A stretch of 64,000 nucleotides of DNA, taken from contig DAOPZC010000003.1 in assembly GCA_035353175.1 (NCBI GenBank), positions 62,001-126,000 on the forward strand, written 5' to 3'. Positions 16,667-26,342 of this stretch are shown here, piece after piece (position 1 is the first letter of the stretch; each line of letters starts with the position of its first letter). Below the pieces are notes generated by a model. That model saw nothing but the letters and a program-made list of their open reading frames with translations. It made no database searches and was not told the origin of the DNA. Source of the DNA: DAOPZC01 sp035353175 (GTDB taxonomy: Bacteria > Verrucomicrobiota > Kiritimatiellia > RFP12 > UBA1067). The position numbers were made by a program, and so were the translations under genes.

Positions 16667-18808
16667 TCACCCTTCCCTCGGAAGCGCCCGCCTCTTTAAA
16701 ACGACCTTCACCTGAACGACGTCGTGCCGGTTCTCTTCCGGCACGAAGAAGGTTTTCGCGAGCTTGGCCGACGCATACGCCTGTTTCGCACGTCCGTCAT
16801 CCCCTTCGAGCTTGACCTCCGGGTCGTCGGCTGCGCCGGCCAGAATCGAGACCGTTTGCTTCGCCAGCGCCAGCGTCTCCCGGTCGACGTTGCAGAACTC
16901 GCACGCCGCGTCCTCGTAACCTTCCGCCTTCACACTGGCGCGCAGGTTTGCCTCCGGCATCTTCCCCATGTAAAACAGCGAGCGCGCGAGATAGAAAAAC
17001 GAGAGGCGCGGGATATCCGCGAAGAGCGCCTGGCCGTCCGCGTTGACAGGCAGCGTCCGCGACATCGGCTCCCAGCTGTCTGAGATCCGCCCGCTTCCGT
17101 ATGCCCGGTCGATGTCGGCTGAATCGCCCAGCAGCCGGATCTCTTTCAACGCGACCTGCGCCCCGCTTACCGGCTTGCCGCCCTCGTCAACGACCGACAC
17201 CTTCACGCCGGTTTTGTACCTGTCCTTCAAGAGCGGCATCAGCTCGGCTGACAGCAGCGTCATGTTCCGCATCGACATGAAATGCGCTTTCTTAACCGTC
17301 GCCAGCACGTTCGTCAACCCTTTCGGCAGCGCGCCGTCGAGATCGGCAGGCAGCGCGTCAGCGATCGCCTTCGGAAATACGAAGGGTCTGAGCGGCGCAG
17401 AAGCCGCGATGGCTTTGGCCGCCGCCTCGTCCGCTGCTTTTTCCTCGGCCGCACGACGGGTCTCCGCAGCTTGCTTGTCCTGCGCCGCTTGGGCGAGGCG
17501 CGCCCGCGCCTGGTCCGGCGTCTCGCCCTTCAAAAGCGGCGCCCAGTATTGATCGTTGCCCGGCTTCACCTCTTTAGTGAGCTTGCCCTCGCCGGACACG
17601 TACGCGACCACCTGCCAGCGCTCGTTGAAGACCGTGTAGAGGATCTCGCCGCTTCGGCGCGTGTTCCTGATATAATGCGTTTTTTTGCTCTTCGGAAAAA
17701 AGATGCTCTCTTCCGACTCCTGCGGTTTCTCGATGCCCGCGTAATACAGGTTCTTCTCCGACCGCAGCGGCCAGCCCTCCTCGTCATACGTGTGGTCTGT
17801 GATCCGCCACCACGTCCCACGCTCGTCAGTCTCCTTGAAGCGCTTGACTTGCCCTTTCGCAGGGCCCTCCGCGACCCGTTCCGTCTCCGTGCGGTATCCG
17901 TCCGAGCGCACAAAGACCTCTGTGCCGCTCGCGTTCGTGCAGGTGTAGTCGACCGGCGTGGCATAGCACGTGTTCGTCTCCTTTTGCTGCCAGAGATAGG
18001 CCACGCCCGGATACGCGACGTGCATGCCGCCCACATAATGGATCTCGTTTGTCGCGACGTAAGCCAAGATCTTCTTCCGTGTCTCGACCGCCTGCGCGGC
18101 GTCGACGTCGTACGTGACGGCGACCTCGGGGTGCGGAATCTGGAGGAGTGCCGCATGCGTGAGGTCTCCCCATATGAGCAGCTTCTTCGTTTGCCCCTCC
18201 ACGAGAAACACGGTATGGCCGGGCGTGTGGCCATCGGCGGCGAAAGCGGTCACGCCGCGAACGAGCTGGGCAGGCTTTCCGTCCTCCAGTTTCTGCGGGT
18301 GGAACAGGCGAAAGCGGCCGGCGTAAGCGTCAGCGATTATCTGCGCGTCGTCGCCCTTCTGCTTCCAGTGCTCGAATTCGCGCCGGGCGATGTAGACCGT
18401 CGCGTTCGTGAAGACCGCTACGCCGCCGCGCAGCAATCCGCCGATGTGGTCTCGGTGCATATGCGTGATGAGCACGGCGTCGATGTCGCCCGCGCCGACG
18501 CCGGCGGATTTCAGGTTGTCGAGCAGTTTGAGTCCGAGCCCCGTGTCCACGAGAACCGTCTTCCCGGCGGCGCGCACGAGAAACGCGTTGACCGCGTTGG
18601 ACACGGAGCCTCCCGGCGCGTAGCGCTTCAAAATATCGTCGGTTGCGCCGATGAGGATCTCTTTCCCGATTGTCTGCTGCCGCTCGGCAAGCGTCGTCAC
18701 CGTCGCACCGCCAAGCTGGAACTCGAAGGTCCCTGGCAAAACCGCCTCCTCAGCCCAAGCCGCCCAGCCCGCGAGGGCGATCATCCCGACGATAATGTTT
18801 GTTCTCAT
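16667..18808 (-). CDS. Exported metallo-beta-lactamase-fold hydrolase with long C-terminal extension
   Basis: The 713-residue protein has a signal peptide (1-20) and an MBL domain (about 25-290) with a complete metal site: H116-x-H118-x-D120-H121, His198 (GHTPGH), Asp215 and His263. The closest enzymes are secreted AHL-lactonase or quinoprotein-relay type MBLs. Residues 290-420 are unfamiliar and strand-rich, then a charged Ala/Lys/Glu stretch (about 440-470), then a regulatory-like beta-sandwich (VVDEGGKPVSGAQV) near 550. It begins 8 bp after the GH42-like gene and is in that operon, so a role in processing the released product or a lactone is possible but not shown. Confidence 0.83.
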   Translation of the reverse strand: MRTNIIVGMIALAGWAAWAEEAVLPGTFEFQLGGATVTTLAERQQTIGKEILIGATDDILKRYAPGGSVSNAVNAFLVRAAGKTVLVDTGLGLKLLDNLKSAGVGAGDIDAVLITHMHRDHIGGLLRGGVAVFTNATVYIARREFEHWKQKGDDAQIIADAYAGRFRLFHPQKLEDGKPAQLVRGVTAFAADGHTPGHTVFLVEGQTKKLLIWGDLTHAALLQIPHPEVAVTYDVDAAQAVETRKKILAYVATNEIHYVGGMHVAYPGVAYLWQQKETNTCYATPVDYTCTNASGTEVFVRSDGYRTETERVAEGPAKGQVKRFKETDERGTWWRITDHTYDEEGWPLRSEKNLYYAGIEKPQESEESIFFPKSKKTHYIRNTRRSGEILYTVFNERWQVVAYVSGEGKLTKEVKPGNDQYWAPLLKGETPDQARARLAQAAQDKQAAETRRAAEEKAADEAAAKAIAASAPLRPFVFPKAIADALPADLDGALPKGLTNVLATVKKAHFMSMRNMTLLSAELMPLLKDRYKTGVKVSVVDEGGKPVSGAQVALKEIRLLGDSADIDRAYGSGRISDSWEPMSRTLPVNADGQALFADIPRLSFFYLARSLFYMGKMPEANLRASVKAEGYEDAACEFCNVDRETLALAKQTVSILAGAADDPEVKLEGDDGRAKQAYASAKLAKTFFVPEENRHDVVQVKVVLKRRALPREG

Positions 18809-18816
18809 AAGAACCT

Positions 18817-21800
18817 TCAGCGTTGCGTGTTGCCGGCCGCGCGCATCTGGAGCAACAGCGGAACCATCGGCTCGACGGTGAAGGTCGGCTCCAGACGTTT
18901 GCCCGTGATGAGATCCGTCATCGGCGCGTCCGTGACGCCAGCCAGCGTGACGACCTTGGGCTCGCGCAGGTGATTGCAGACCGATGCGACCCTGCCGTCG
19001 CCCAAGCGCGCCGCGCGGATCTCCACGCCAAATACCGGACGCCCCTGCGTGTCAACGACGCGCAGCGCAGGCGGCAGGCCCCACGCTTCAGCGCGCGCAG
19101 CAAGCGACTCAAACAGCGCCGCCGAATCCGCCGATTTCAAAAGCGTCTCGAAACCGGCGGCGTCGCGGGGCTGATTGTAGTCGTTCTCTGCCGGTGCCTC
19201 ACCGACCACCACCGCGCGCACGCCCGCCGTCCGCAACTTCTCGAGCCCGGCCCGCGCGTCGTCGGGCAGGTGCGTGACACTTGGCAGCATAAGGACCTTG
19301 GCCGAATCGAGCGGCCGCGGCGCAACGCCCGTGCGCGCGAGCAACGCGAGCTTCTCTTCGGTCGCAAAGCCGAGCGGCTGCCCCAAGAAGTTGGCCGCCT
19401 CGTAGGCGTCGGTCAGCGCGTGCTCGTGGTTCTTGCCGAGCATGACCGACGACGGGCTCCACAGGAACACGATGCTCGGCGCGAGGTTCTGGATCGCGGC
19501 GACTTCGCGCGCCAGCCGGTTGAGATCGAGGCCGCAACGCCCGACCGCCTCCACGCAGTCGGGCCGGTGCAGGATCGAGCCAGAGGCGTCGCTCGCGTAG
19601 TCGTTGCTGCGCTCCCAGAGCCAGATGGTCGTGGCGCTCTGCCCGTGGACCGCGTTCTGCCAGAGCGCCGCATAGATGTGCGCCGGCGGAATCACGTCGA
19701 GGTCGCGGTCGACGATGAGGTGGTTCTCGGAGTTGACGACCGAGAGATCGGCCATGCTGCGCTGGAAGTCGTAACCCGCCTGGCAGTGCCGCCACCCGTT
19801 GATCCACAGCGAGCCGTCTTTGTCGTACATGTTGTACGCGTCGTTGCCGTTGTACTGGCTGAGCGCCGCAAAGGCACCGGGATCGACCGACCAGAAGCCG
19901 TGCAGCGTCTTCTGGAAATGCGCGCCCATCATGATCTTGGCATGCACCGGCAGCCCGGGCGCCATGTCATGCACCACGTCCGCCATCCAGCGGTGGAATG
20001 CCGCAAAGGTTTCGTTGTTGAAGCGGATGAAGTCGAGGCACGCGGGCGTGTCGGTGAACTCCGGCTGCGGCACGGGGATCGACGCGAAATCGGCGTACGC
20101 CGTGCCCCACCGCGCGTTGAGCGTCGCGATCGAGCCGTGCCGTTTCTCCAGCCACGCCGGCCACGCCTGGGCCGTCACGCGGCATTTCGAAAGATCCACG
20201 CAGATCGGCTCGTTGCTCAGACAAATCGAATGCAACGCCGGATGGTCCTTCACGCGCGGAATCACCTGCCGCAACGATTTTTCGATCACGGCGCGGGCGT
20301 CCGGATCATGCACGCAGTATTTGAAGAAGCCGCCCTCGCACGCTTTCAGATGCGGCCACTTCTCCAGCGCCCACTGCGGAAAGTAGTGCGGACTCAAGAG
20401 GAGAATAACGGAGACGTTCGCCTGCGCGGCACGGTCGCAGACCGCCAGAAACTCCTGGATTGCGCGGTCACTGGTGTCCGTTTCGTTGGGCAGCACCGAG
20501 TTGGGGCCGAATTCGATCTGGATGATGTTGCATCCGTAACCGGGAAGCTTTTCGATGTCGCGCTTCACCTGCCCGAAGTGGCCATAGCCGGTGAACAGCA
20601 CGGGGCCGCGCTCGGTCGTGCCGTCCGGGAAACGCCGTGTGCCGACCGTCTGCGCGTGCGAAATCTCCAACTTGCCTGTCGCGTAGCGCGGCACCGGGAA
20701 ATCGGCGGCCTGTCCATCGAGAATGGCGCGGGCGTGCGCCTCCTCGCGGGCGGACATCTGGTCCAGCAGGCAGGCGGTGTCCCACGCGCGGTCGACCTTG
20801 CCGTCCGCGAGATCGGACGCGACCCATGGCACGAAGTTGTCGAGCACGGTCAGCGTCACGCGCGATGCCGCACCGAGCCCCCTCTTCTCCAGCTGCTCCA
20901 CGTCGGCGCGCAGCCGTTCGCGGGCCGCGACGGCCGGCGCGAGCCGTGCGCGGACGCGCTCGGACGAAACGAGGTTGACCGTGCCGGTGTGGCAGGCGGC
21001 CGGGCGGCCGTCGCGCAGCAGCCGGGCGGTGAGCGCGAGCGTTTCGGGGGCGCGGCCGCCCAGCTCCGCGCGCAGCGTGAGCAGGGCCGCGCGCGTGCCG
21101 GCCGCAAGCGCCGCCTGCTGGCGCGTCAAAACGCGGCCCGCGGCATCCGCCAGCTCGACCTCGACCGCACAGGCATGCGACGCGTCGCCGACGGTCACGA
21201 CGCCATCGGCCTTGAACTCATTTCCGCAGAAGCTCCAAGCGTCGTTCGGCCAGCGCTGCGGCGCCCAGCGTGTGTTGATGGCGTGGCCTTTGTAAAGCAC
21301 CTCCGGCGGTTCGGCGGGCGCCAGGTCCACGAAATCGGCCAGCGCCGCGCCCTCCAGCGCGGCGGGCACCGGGCTCACGCCTTCGCGCAGCGAGAGGTCA
21401 TCCAGCCACACGCCCTCGGTCGGGCGGTCCGAGCAGATGCGCAGCACAAATTCCGTCTCTTTCTCGCCGGTGACGAAGGTGTGCGCGACGCGTTCCCAGC
21501 GGCCGCGTGTGGCGGGCAGCGAGCGGCGGACCTTCCAGCCCTCGCCGCCGCCGATCCAGATGCCGGGCGAGGTCTTGCCGGTCTTCACGAACGCCGAGAG
21601 CGTGTAGCTGGTACCGGGCTTCACGGGCACGGGACGCGCCAGCCACAGCGTACCGTAGACGTGTGCGCCGAAAGCGGTGCCGTTGGTGATCTTGACGGCG
21701 GTCTTACCCGTATGAGGGCCCGTCGCATCCAGCATGAGCTTGGCGTCGGTGTTACGCCGATCCCAGTGCCAGCCCGCCGGGCACCCGTTCTCAATCTCCT

Positions 21801-22404
21801 CGAACGAGCTGTTCGGCACCAGGTTCGCGCCAGGCTCAAACGGCTGGAGCGTCAGGCGCGACTCGCCGTCGGCGAGCGGCGCCTCGTGGACGAACGGCGT
21901 CGCGGCCGCGCCGGGCTCCAGCATCACATCGTCGATCCACAACCCGGCCGTCGCGCTGTCGGTGTTGATGCGGAGCGTGAACTGCGTCTCGCCGGCTTCG
22001 GTGGCGAACGAACCGACCACGCGCTGCCAGCCCGCCGTCTTGGCGGGCAGCATGAAGCGGTGCTGCCAACGGCGGCCGCCGCCGATCCAGGCGACCCCGC
22101 CGCCGTCGGTCTTGACGTAGCAAGAGAGCGTGTAGCGGCTGTTGGGCGAAACGCCCACGGTCTGCGTGAGCGAACCGAAGACGTTCGGTTGTTGCGGCGT
22201 CGGGTTTTTCAGGCAGAGGGAGGATTTGCCCGAGCGCGCGATGGCCGGATTGGCCTGGCATGTGGCCATGGCCGCCCCGCCCTGCCAGTCCCAACCCGGA
22301 ATCCGCTCCCCGTCAGCTTTCTCGAAGCTCGGATTCTCCAGCAGATTCTCCGCGACCGCCATCCACGCGATCAGCACCGCACACAAAACCGTCCACCCGC
22401 GCAT
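18817..22404 (-). CDS. Secreted GH42-like (clan GH-A) beta-galactosidase with two carbohydrate-binding modules
   Basis: A 1195-residue protein with a signal peptide (1-18). Two consecutive carbohydrate-binding modules of the CBM4/9 kind are clear from paired NLLENPSFE/NLVPNSSFE starts and repeated IDDVMLEPG/LDDLSLREG ends (about 20-180 and 200-360). A (beta/alpha)8 barrel follows (about 600-950) with Glu732 in LSNEP, the acid/base position of clan GH-A, and a plausible nucleophile Glu893 (NSENHL). A trimerisation-like domain (ALLARTG... KVLMLPSVTHL) follows, as in family 42 beta-galactosidases. It is the first gene of an operon with the MBL protein. Confidence 0.87.
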   Translation of the reverse strand: MRGWTVLCAVLIAWMAVAENLLENPSFEKADGERIPGWDWQGGAAMATCQANPAIARSGKSSLCLKNPTPQQPNVFGSLTQTVGVSPNSRYTLSCYVKTDGGGVAWIGGGRRWQHRFMLPAKTAGWQRVVGSFATEAGETQFTLRINTDSATAGLWIDDVMLEPGAAATPFVHEAPLADGESRLTLQPFEPGANLVPNSSFEEIENGCPAGWHWDRRNTDAKLMLDATGPHTGKTAVKITNGTAFGAHVYGTLWLARPVPVKPGTSYTLSAFVKTGKTSPGIWIGGGEGWKVRRSLPATRGRWERVAHTFVTGEKETEFVLRICSDRPTEGVWLDDLSLREGVSPVPAALEGAALADFVDLAPAEPPEVLYKGHAINTRWAPQRWPNDAWSFCGNEFKADGVVTVGDASHACAVEVELADAAGRVLTRQQAALAAGTRAALLTLRAELGGRAPETLALTARLLRDGRPAACHTGTVNLVSSERVRARLAPAVAARERLRADVEQLEKRGLGAASRVTLTVLDNFVPWVASDLADGKVDRAWDTACLLDQMSAREEAHARAILDGQAADFPVPRYATGKLEISHAQTVGTRRFPDGTTERGPVLFTGYGHFGQVKRDIEKLPGYGCNIIQIEFGPNSVLPNETDTSDRAIQEFLAVCDRAAQANVSVILLLSPHYFPQWALEKWPHLKACEGGFFKYCVHDPDARAVIEKSLRQVIPRVKDHPALHSICLSNEPICVDLSKCRVTAQAWPAWLEKRHGSIATLNARWGTAYADFASIPVPQPEFTDTPACLDFIRFNNETFAAFHRWMADVVHDMAPGLPVHAKIMMGAHFQKTLHGFWSVDPGAFAALSQYNGNDAYNMYDKDGSLWINGWRHCQAGYDFQRSMADLSVVNSENHLIVDRDLDVIPPAHIYAALWQNAVHGQSATTIWLWERSNDYASDASGSILHRPDCVEAVGRCGLDLNRLAREVAAIQNLAPSIVFLWSPSSVMLGKNHEHALTDAYEAANFLGQPLGFATEEKLALLARTGVAPRPLDSAKVLMLPSVTHLPDDARAGLEKLRTAGVRAVVVGEAPAENDYNQPRDAAGFETLLKSADSAALFESLAARAEAWGLPPALRVVDTQGRPVFGVEIRAARLGDGRVASVCNHLREPKVVTLAGVTDAPMTDLITGKRLEPTFTVEPMVPLLLQMRAAGNTQR

Positions 22405-22428
22405 CAGTACCTCCCCGAAGAGCGCGGC

Positions 22429-22456
22429 CTATTACAAACTCGCGCAAACATCACAA
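22429..22456 (-). promoter_or_regulatory. Possible promoter of the GH42-MBL operon
   Basis: Minus-strand TTGTGA (22451-22456), 16-bp spacer, TAATAG (22429-22434); the spacer is one base short of ideal. Confidence 0.4.
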
Positions 22457-22580
22457 TAAACGAGGAACCGTGTGCCGTCCACCCTTTTGAGGGCGTTTAC
22501 GAAATCGGTCTATGGCAAGTGGGATCCTGCGGGAAGACGACGAAGAGTTGCTCGCATGACACGTGCCGCACGAAACAGTT

Positions 22581-22670
22581 GGAATGCGTGCGGCAAGCGG
22601 TATTCCGCGCGACGCCGCTTTGAATCCGCCCAGAAAAAGCGGTGCCGCGCGACGCTTGTCACCGCACTCC
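22581..22670. repeat. Dispersed palindromic repeat, two inverted copies
   Basis: Copies of GGA(A/G)TGCGG...AAGCG...GCCGCTTT face each other (22581-22621 plus, 22636-22670 minus) around a 14-base centre, making a strong imperfect hairpin. A single copy of the same family lies at 38858-38896. On the minus strand the element follows the alcohol dehydrogenase gene, where it could act as a transcript end. The rest of the 22405-22696 gap shows only the promoter at 22429-22456. Confidence 0.75.
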
Positions 22671-22696
22671 AGAACCAAGACGATCACGCCTCATTT

Positions 22697-23689
22697 CTAA
22701 CTCCTCCGCATCTCCAGCACCGCCGCGCCGATGAGAATCCCCGACCGCAGATCATCCAGCGCCTCGTTGGCCCGTGCCAGCGGATACGTCGTCACGCGCG
22801 TCTCCATGCGGACACCTTCGATGGCCTCGAAAAACGCCACGCCGTCTGCGCGCGTCAGGTTCGCGACCGACCGCACACAGCGCTCCTTCCACAGCAGGCT
22901 GTACGGGAACGACGGGATGTCCGACATGTGGATGCCCGCACACACCACCGTGCCGCCGGGCCGGACATGTGTCAGCGCGGTCGGTACCAGCCCGCCCGCC
23001 GGCGCGAAGATCAGCGCCGCGTCCAGCGCGTGCGGCGGACGTTCCTCGCTGTTTCCCGCCCACACGCAGCCCAGCCCGCGAGCGAAATTCTGCGCTTCCT
23101 CATCGCCCTTGCGCGTGAAGGCGTACACCTCGCGTCCCTGGGCCACCGCGAGCTGCGCCAGCAGATGCGCCGCCGCGCCGAAGCCGTAGAAGCCGATGCG
23201 CCGCGCCTCCGGGACCATGCGGTACGCGCGGTAGCCGATCAGCCCGGCACACAACAGCGGCGCGGCGTGTTCCGACGACCAGCCCTCCGGTATTCTGAAG
23301 CAGTAGCGCTCATCGGCCACGCAATATTCCGCATACCCGCCGTCCAGCGTATAGCCCGTGAACTTCGCCGATGCGCAGAGGTTTTCCTGCCCGCTGCGGC
23401 AAAAGTCGCAGACGCCGCACGTCCAGCCGAGCCACGGAATGCCGATGCGGTCGCCGATTTTCACGAAGCCGCATTGCGGGCCCACCGCCTCGACCACGCC
23501 CACGATCTCATGCCCCGGGACCAGCGGCAGCTTCGGCTCTTTGAGCTCGCCGTCCACCACGTGCAGGTCGGTGCGGCACACGGCGCACGCCTGCACCCTC
23601 ACCAGCGCCTGCCCCTCGCCCGGCTGCGGCCTCGGCAGATCGCGAAGCGACAAGGGGTTCCCCGCTTTCTCCAGCACCATCGCTTTCAT
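22697..23689 (-). CDS. Zinc-dependent alcohol dehydrogenase (medium-chain)
   Basis: A 330-residue cytoplasmic enzyme starting at the ATG at 23689, after GGAGGT. Zinc-site residues are Cys38 and His60/Glu61 (VPGHE) for the catalytic site and Cys91, 94, 97 and 105 for the structural zinc. The cofactor-binding region carries GFYGFGAAAH (166-175), a GxGxxA variant. The family oxidises alcohols or reduces aldehydes with NAD(P). The 330-residue length is slightly short for the MDR family but all domains are present. The natural substrate and role are not determined by the neighbours. Confidence 0.93.
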   Translation of the reverse strand: MKAMVLEKAGNPLSLRDLPRPQPGEGQALVRVQACAVCRTDLHVVDGELKEPKLPLVPGHEIVGVVEAVGPQCGFVKIGDRIGIPWLGWTCGVCDFCRSGQENLCASAKFTGYTLDGGYAEYCVADERYCFRIPEGWSSEHAAPLLCAGLIGYRAYRMVPEARRIGFYGFGAAAHLLAQLAVAQGREVYAFTRKGDEEAQNFARGLGCVWAGNSEERPPHALDAALIFAPAGGLVPTALTHVRPGGTVVCAGIHMSDIPSFPYSLLWKERCVRSVANLTRADGVAFFEAIEGVRMETRVTTYPLARANEALDDLRSGILIGAAVLEMRRS

Positions 23690-23800
23690 ACCGCACCTCC
23701 TTGTTTTTCGGCACGGGCACTTTAGCATTTTTTGCGGCCAGTCGTTGATTATCCATTCGCGCCACTAGCCGTCGGCAGACTGCGCGCCCCGGCCTGACGT

Positions 23801-24544
23801 TCAGTACGCCGTCCGGCACGCGATGCCGTGCGCCCGGCACGCCTCCGCGAGCTTCCGCCCCGTGTCCGCGAAATACGCGTCGGTGTTCTGATCGGTCCAG
23901 CCCCATTTTCTGTAGACCCAGTCGGCGTGACGATAATTCATCCGGTCGATGATGAGGTGCTCGACATTGCCTTCCAGCATGCCGATCAGACCCTCGGCCC
24001 CGGGAAGGATCGGCGCGATCATCACGTACGTCCTGATGCCGTTCCGATGCAGGACTTCGACAGCCCTCAGCCGATCCGGAATCGGCGGTGCCAGAGGCTC
24101 AAAGCGCTTCCTGACGTCGTCGCTCGCCGTGGTGATCGAAAGCCCCACCTCCACCTCTTCCACCCCCTTCAAGATGTCTACATCGCGCAGCACCAGCGGC
24201 GAACGCGTCTGCACAGCCACCGGCCAGCGGTTCTGCACAAGGATCTCAAGGCACTGTCGGCTCAAGCGATACGTCGCCTCCAAAGGCTGATACGGATCGC
24301 AGACGCCGCTGAGCCAGACGGTTCCCCGCTTTTTCTTCTGAATCTCCTTGCGCAGCAAATCGGGAGCGTTGACCTTGACGTCCACAAACGCGCCCCACGG
24401 CTCCGCATGCCCGGTGAAGCGCTTCATGAAGCGGGCGTAGCAGTACGAGCACGCGTGCTGACACCCCACGTAGGGGTTCACGACGTAATCGTAAATCTCC
24501 GACTTGGACAGAACGGATTTGGCCTGGATTTCGCGGACAATCAT
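23801..24544 (-). CDS. SPL-family radical SAM protein (SplB-like)
   Basis: A 247-residue protein starting at the ATG at 24544, which overlaps the SGNH hydrolase stop by 4 bases (ATGA). The cluster ligands are Cys28, Cys32 and Cys35 in GCQHACSYC, a CxxxCxxC loop that binds a 4Fe-4S cluster and S-adenosylmethionine. Internal stretches VWLSGVCDPYQPLEATYRL, PVAVQTRSPLVLRD and VEVGLSITTASD match the SPL-like radical SAM family, known from spore photoproduct lyase and its uncharacterised relatives. The substrate is unknown. Translational coupling with the hydrolase gene is implied by the overlap. Confidence 0.92.
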   Translation of the reverse strand: MIVREIQAKSVLSKSEIYDYVVNPYVGCQHACSYCYARFMKRFTGHAEPWGAFVDVKVNAPDLLRKEIQKKKRGTVWLSGVCDPYQPLEATYRLSRQCLEILVQNRWPVAVQTRSPLVLRDVDILKGVEEVEVGLSITTASDDVRKRFEPLAPPIPDRLRAVEVLHRNGIRTYVMIAPILPGAEGLIGMLEGNVEHLIIDRMNYRHADWVYRKWGWTDQNTDAYFADTGRKLAEACRAHGIACRTAY

Positions 24545-26175
24545 TTGGGCATCGCCGAATACCGCAGGTCGTCGAGCGTGTCGCCCTCCACCGGAAGCAG
24601 CGCGCAGGCGAACTGGCGCTGCCACTGCAGGTGGTCGTTGCGCACCAGCAGGCAATTCCAGCCTTGTTTGAGCGACGCCTTGCCGATCTCCTTGTTCTTG
24701 CCGCCGCGGTTGAGGTCGGCGACCAGACCCCGTTCGCCGTTGATCCAGACCACGAAGCCGTGTGTGGCCGAGAAGGTGCGGTGCGAAAGCTGGATCTGCA
24801 CCGGGCGCGCTTTCGCGCTGTAGACCCAGCGCACGGCGTAGAGCACGTCGTTCTCGCTCCCGAAACACAGGCTGTAGGGCACGATTGAATTCGGATCGTC
24901 GCCGGCCGTGTAGTCGACGCACGGCGTGTTCACCTGCCAGCCATACGTTCTCTGACCATCCGTGAACGGTTCCAGAAAATGTTTCCCAGACACCAAATCA
25001 GCCTCCATGAACGGCACGCTGTTGGTCGGCACGTAGCCCCGCTGCGCGCTCCATGCGCCGCCGTTGTCGGGTCCGCAGAGCACGCGCCACGACGCCGGGA
25101 TCTGCACAGTTTGGCGAACCGTCTCCTCGCCCACCTTGGCGACGACCGTCACCGGATTCTGCAGCCGCTCGGGCGCGCCGCAGAGCGTGAATGCCGCCTC
25201 GGTCTTGGTCACGGGCGACTCAGCCACGCTCCAGCCCTCCGGCACTTCGAGCGAGAAGGTCGGCACGCGCAGAGCCGTCGCCTCCTTGCCATCGTTCCAG
25301 AAGCATTCAAGCCGGTACGTTTGTTCCGCACGTTCGGCGGGACACCCCGGCTGCGGTTTGAACCAGGTGGTCACCGACGGCTTGGCGGGCGCCAGCTTGG
25401 CGATCTCGGCGGCGATGCGCGCGTCGAACGCGGCGACCAGCTTGTCGTCCTGCAGCGCCGCGACCATGCCGCGCGCGATGGCGGCGTGCCCGAGCGGCTG
25501 CTGCGGATGCACCGTGTCCGGAATGACGTGATAATCCTGCCGGACCTTGCGGCAACGCGTCACGGCGCCGAAGACCGACGCCCCGGTCGCGGCGGTGCGG
25601 CACTTCTCTTCCTTGGCGAGCTCGTTCGCCAGTTGCGTCAGCCGGTCGCGCACACGGTTCTTGGGCGAAAGCGGGTCCTCGGTGAGCGGCGTGATCTCGC
25701 ACAGCACGATCTCGCGCGGCGTGACGCGCGCGCGGATCGCCTTGACCAGCTCGCGGAGTTTCGCCTTCCAGGTCTGCAAGACCGCCTCGTCGTCCCGCAT
25801 CGTCGGCCGCAGAATATCGTTCATGCCGAGCAGGATGAAGACGATGTCGCCGTGCCGGGCGAACGCCGTCCGGACGTCGAAGCCGCCGGTGTTGGCGGGC
25901 ACGGACTGCGTACGGCTCTTGACCTCCAGGCTGTCCGTCCAGTCGAAGAGCGTGTTGCCGGAGAAGCCGAGGCCGATGACCTCGTAACCGGACGCAGGAT
26001 AGGCCTTGTGCAGTTCATTCGTGAACTGATGATAATACCCCTGCGAACCCCCCACGGCTTGCGCCGTGATGCTGTCGCCCACGAAAATGATGCGGTCGTT
26101 CGGCTTGAGCAGCGAGTCCGCAAAACTTAGACTGGCCGCCAGCGCGGCACCCCATGCCACCCGATACACGTTCAT
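24541..26175 (-). CDS. Secreted SGNH/GDSL-family esterase with C-terminal domain
   Basis: A 544-residue protein with a signal peptide (1-20). The SGNH catalytic blocks are block I GDSIT (33-37, Ser35), the oxyanion Asn119 in GMND, and the Asp220/His223 pair in DTVHP. The last 300 residues form a second, beta-rich region with no firm identity. The family deacetylates or deacylates carbohydrates and lipids, so a polysaccharide-acetyl-esterase role is reasonable. The gene overlaps the radical SAM gene downstream by 4 bases. Confidence 0.9.
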   Translation of the reverse strand: MNVYRVAWGAALAASLSFADSLLKPNDRIIFVGDSITAQAVGGSQGYYHQFTNELHKAYPASGYEVIGLGFSGNTLFDWTDSLEVKSRTQSVPANTGGFDVRTAFARHGDIVFILLGMNDILRPTMRDDEAVLQTWKAKLRELVKAIRARVTPREIVLCEITPLTEDPLSPKNRVRDRLTQLANELAKEEKCRTAATGASVFGAVTRCRKVRQDYHVIPDTVHPQQPLGHAAIARGMVAALQDDKLVAAFDARIAAEIAKLAPAKPSVTTWFKPQPGCPAERAEQTYRLECFWNDGKEATALRVPTFSLEVPEGWSVAESPVTKTEAAFTLCGAPERLQNPVTVVAKVGEETVRQTVQIPASWRVLCGPDNGGAWSAQRGYVPTNSVPFMEADLVSGKHFLEPFTDGQRTYGWQVNTPCVDYTAGDDPNSIVPYSLCFGSENDVLYAVRWVYSAKARPVQIQLSHRTFSATHGFVVWINGERGLVADLNRGGKNKEIGKASLKQGWNCLLVRNDHLQWQRQFACALLPVEGDTLDDLRYSAMPK

Positions 26176-26220
26176 TCGATTCTCCCCTCAGTCAGCACCT
26201 TTTGGCGTCTGTCAAAACGC

Positions 26221-26229
26221 AGTATAACA
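26221..26229 (-). promoter_or_regulatory. Extended -10 element of the SGNH gene
   Basis: Minus-strand TGTTATACT, a TGnTATACT extended -10, with no obvious -35 box. Confidence 0.45.
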
Positions 26230-26342
26230 TCTTTCAGCGGCTGGCGCGCTTGCCATTTTCCGCGAAAAAAGGTACCGCATTCCGCGTCCGCGAAATCTTG
26301 TTTGTTCATTGTAATCCCTTTCGTTCCCCTCACAAATAACCG

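Noticed and set aside
18823..22623. 1266-codon plus-strand frame opposite the GH42-like gene
   Set aside because: No signal or domain motif and heavy Arg content; shadow.
26221..26270. Possible sigma-54-type promoter (TGGCAAGCGC...)
   Set aside because: The GG-N10-GC spacing does not hold; only an extended -10 element is supported.
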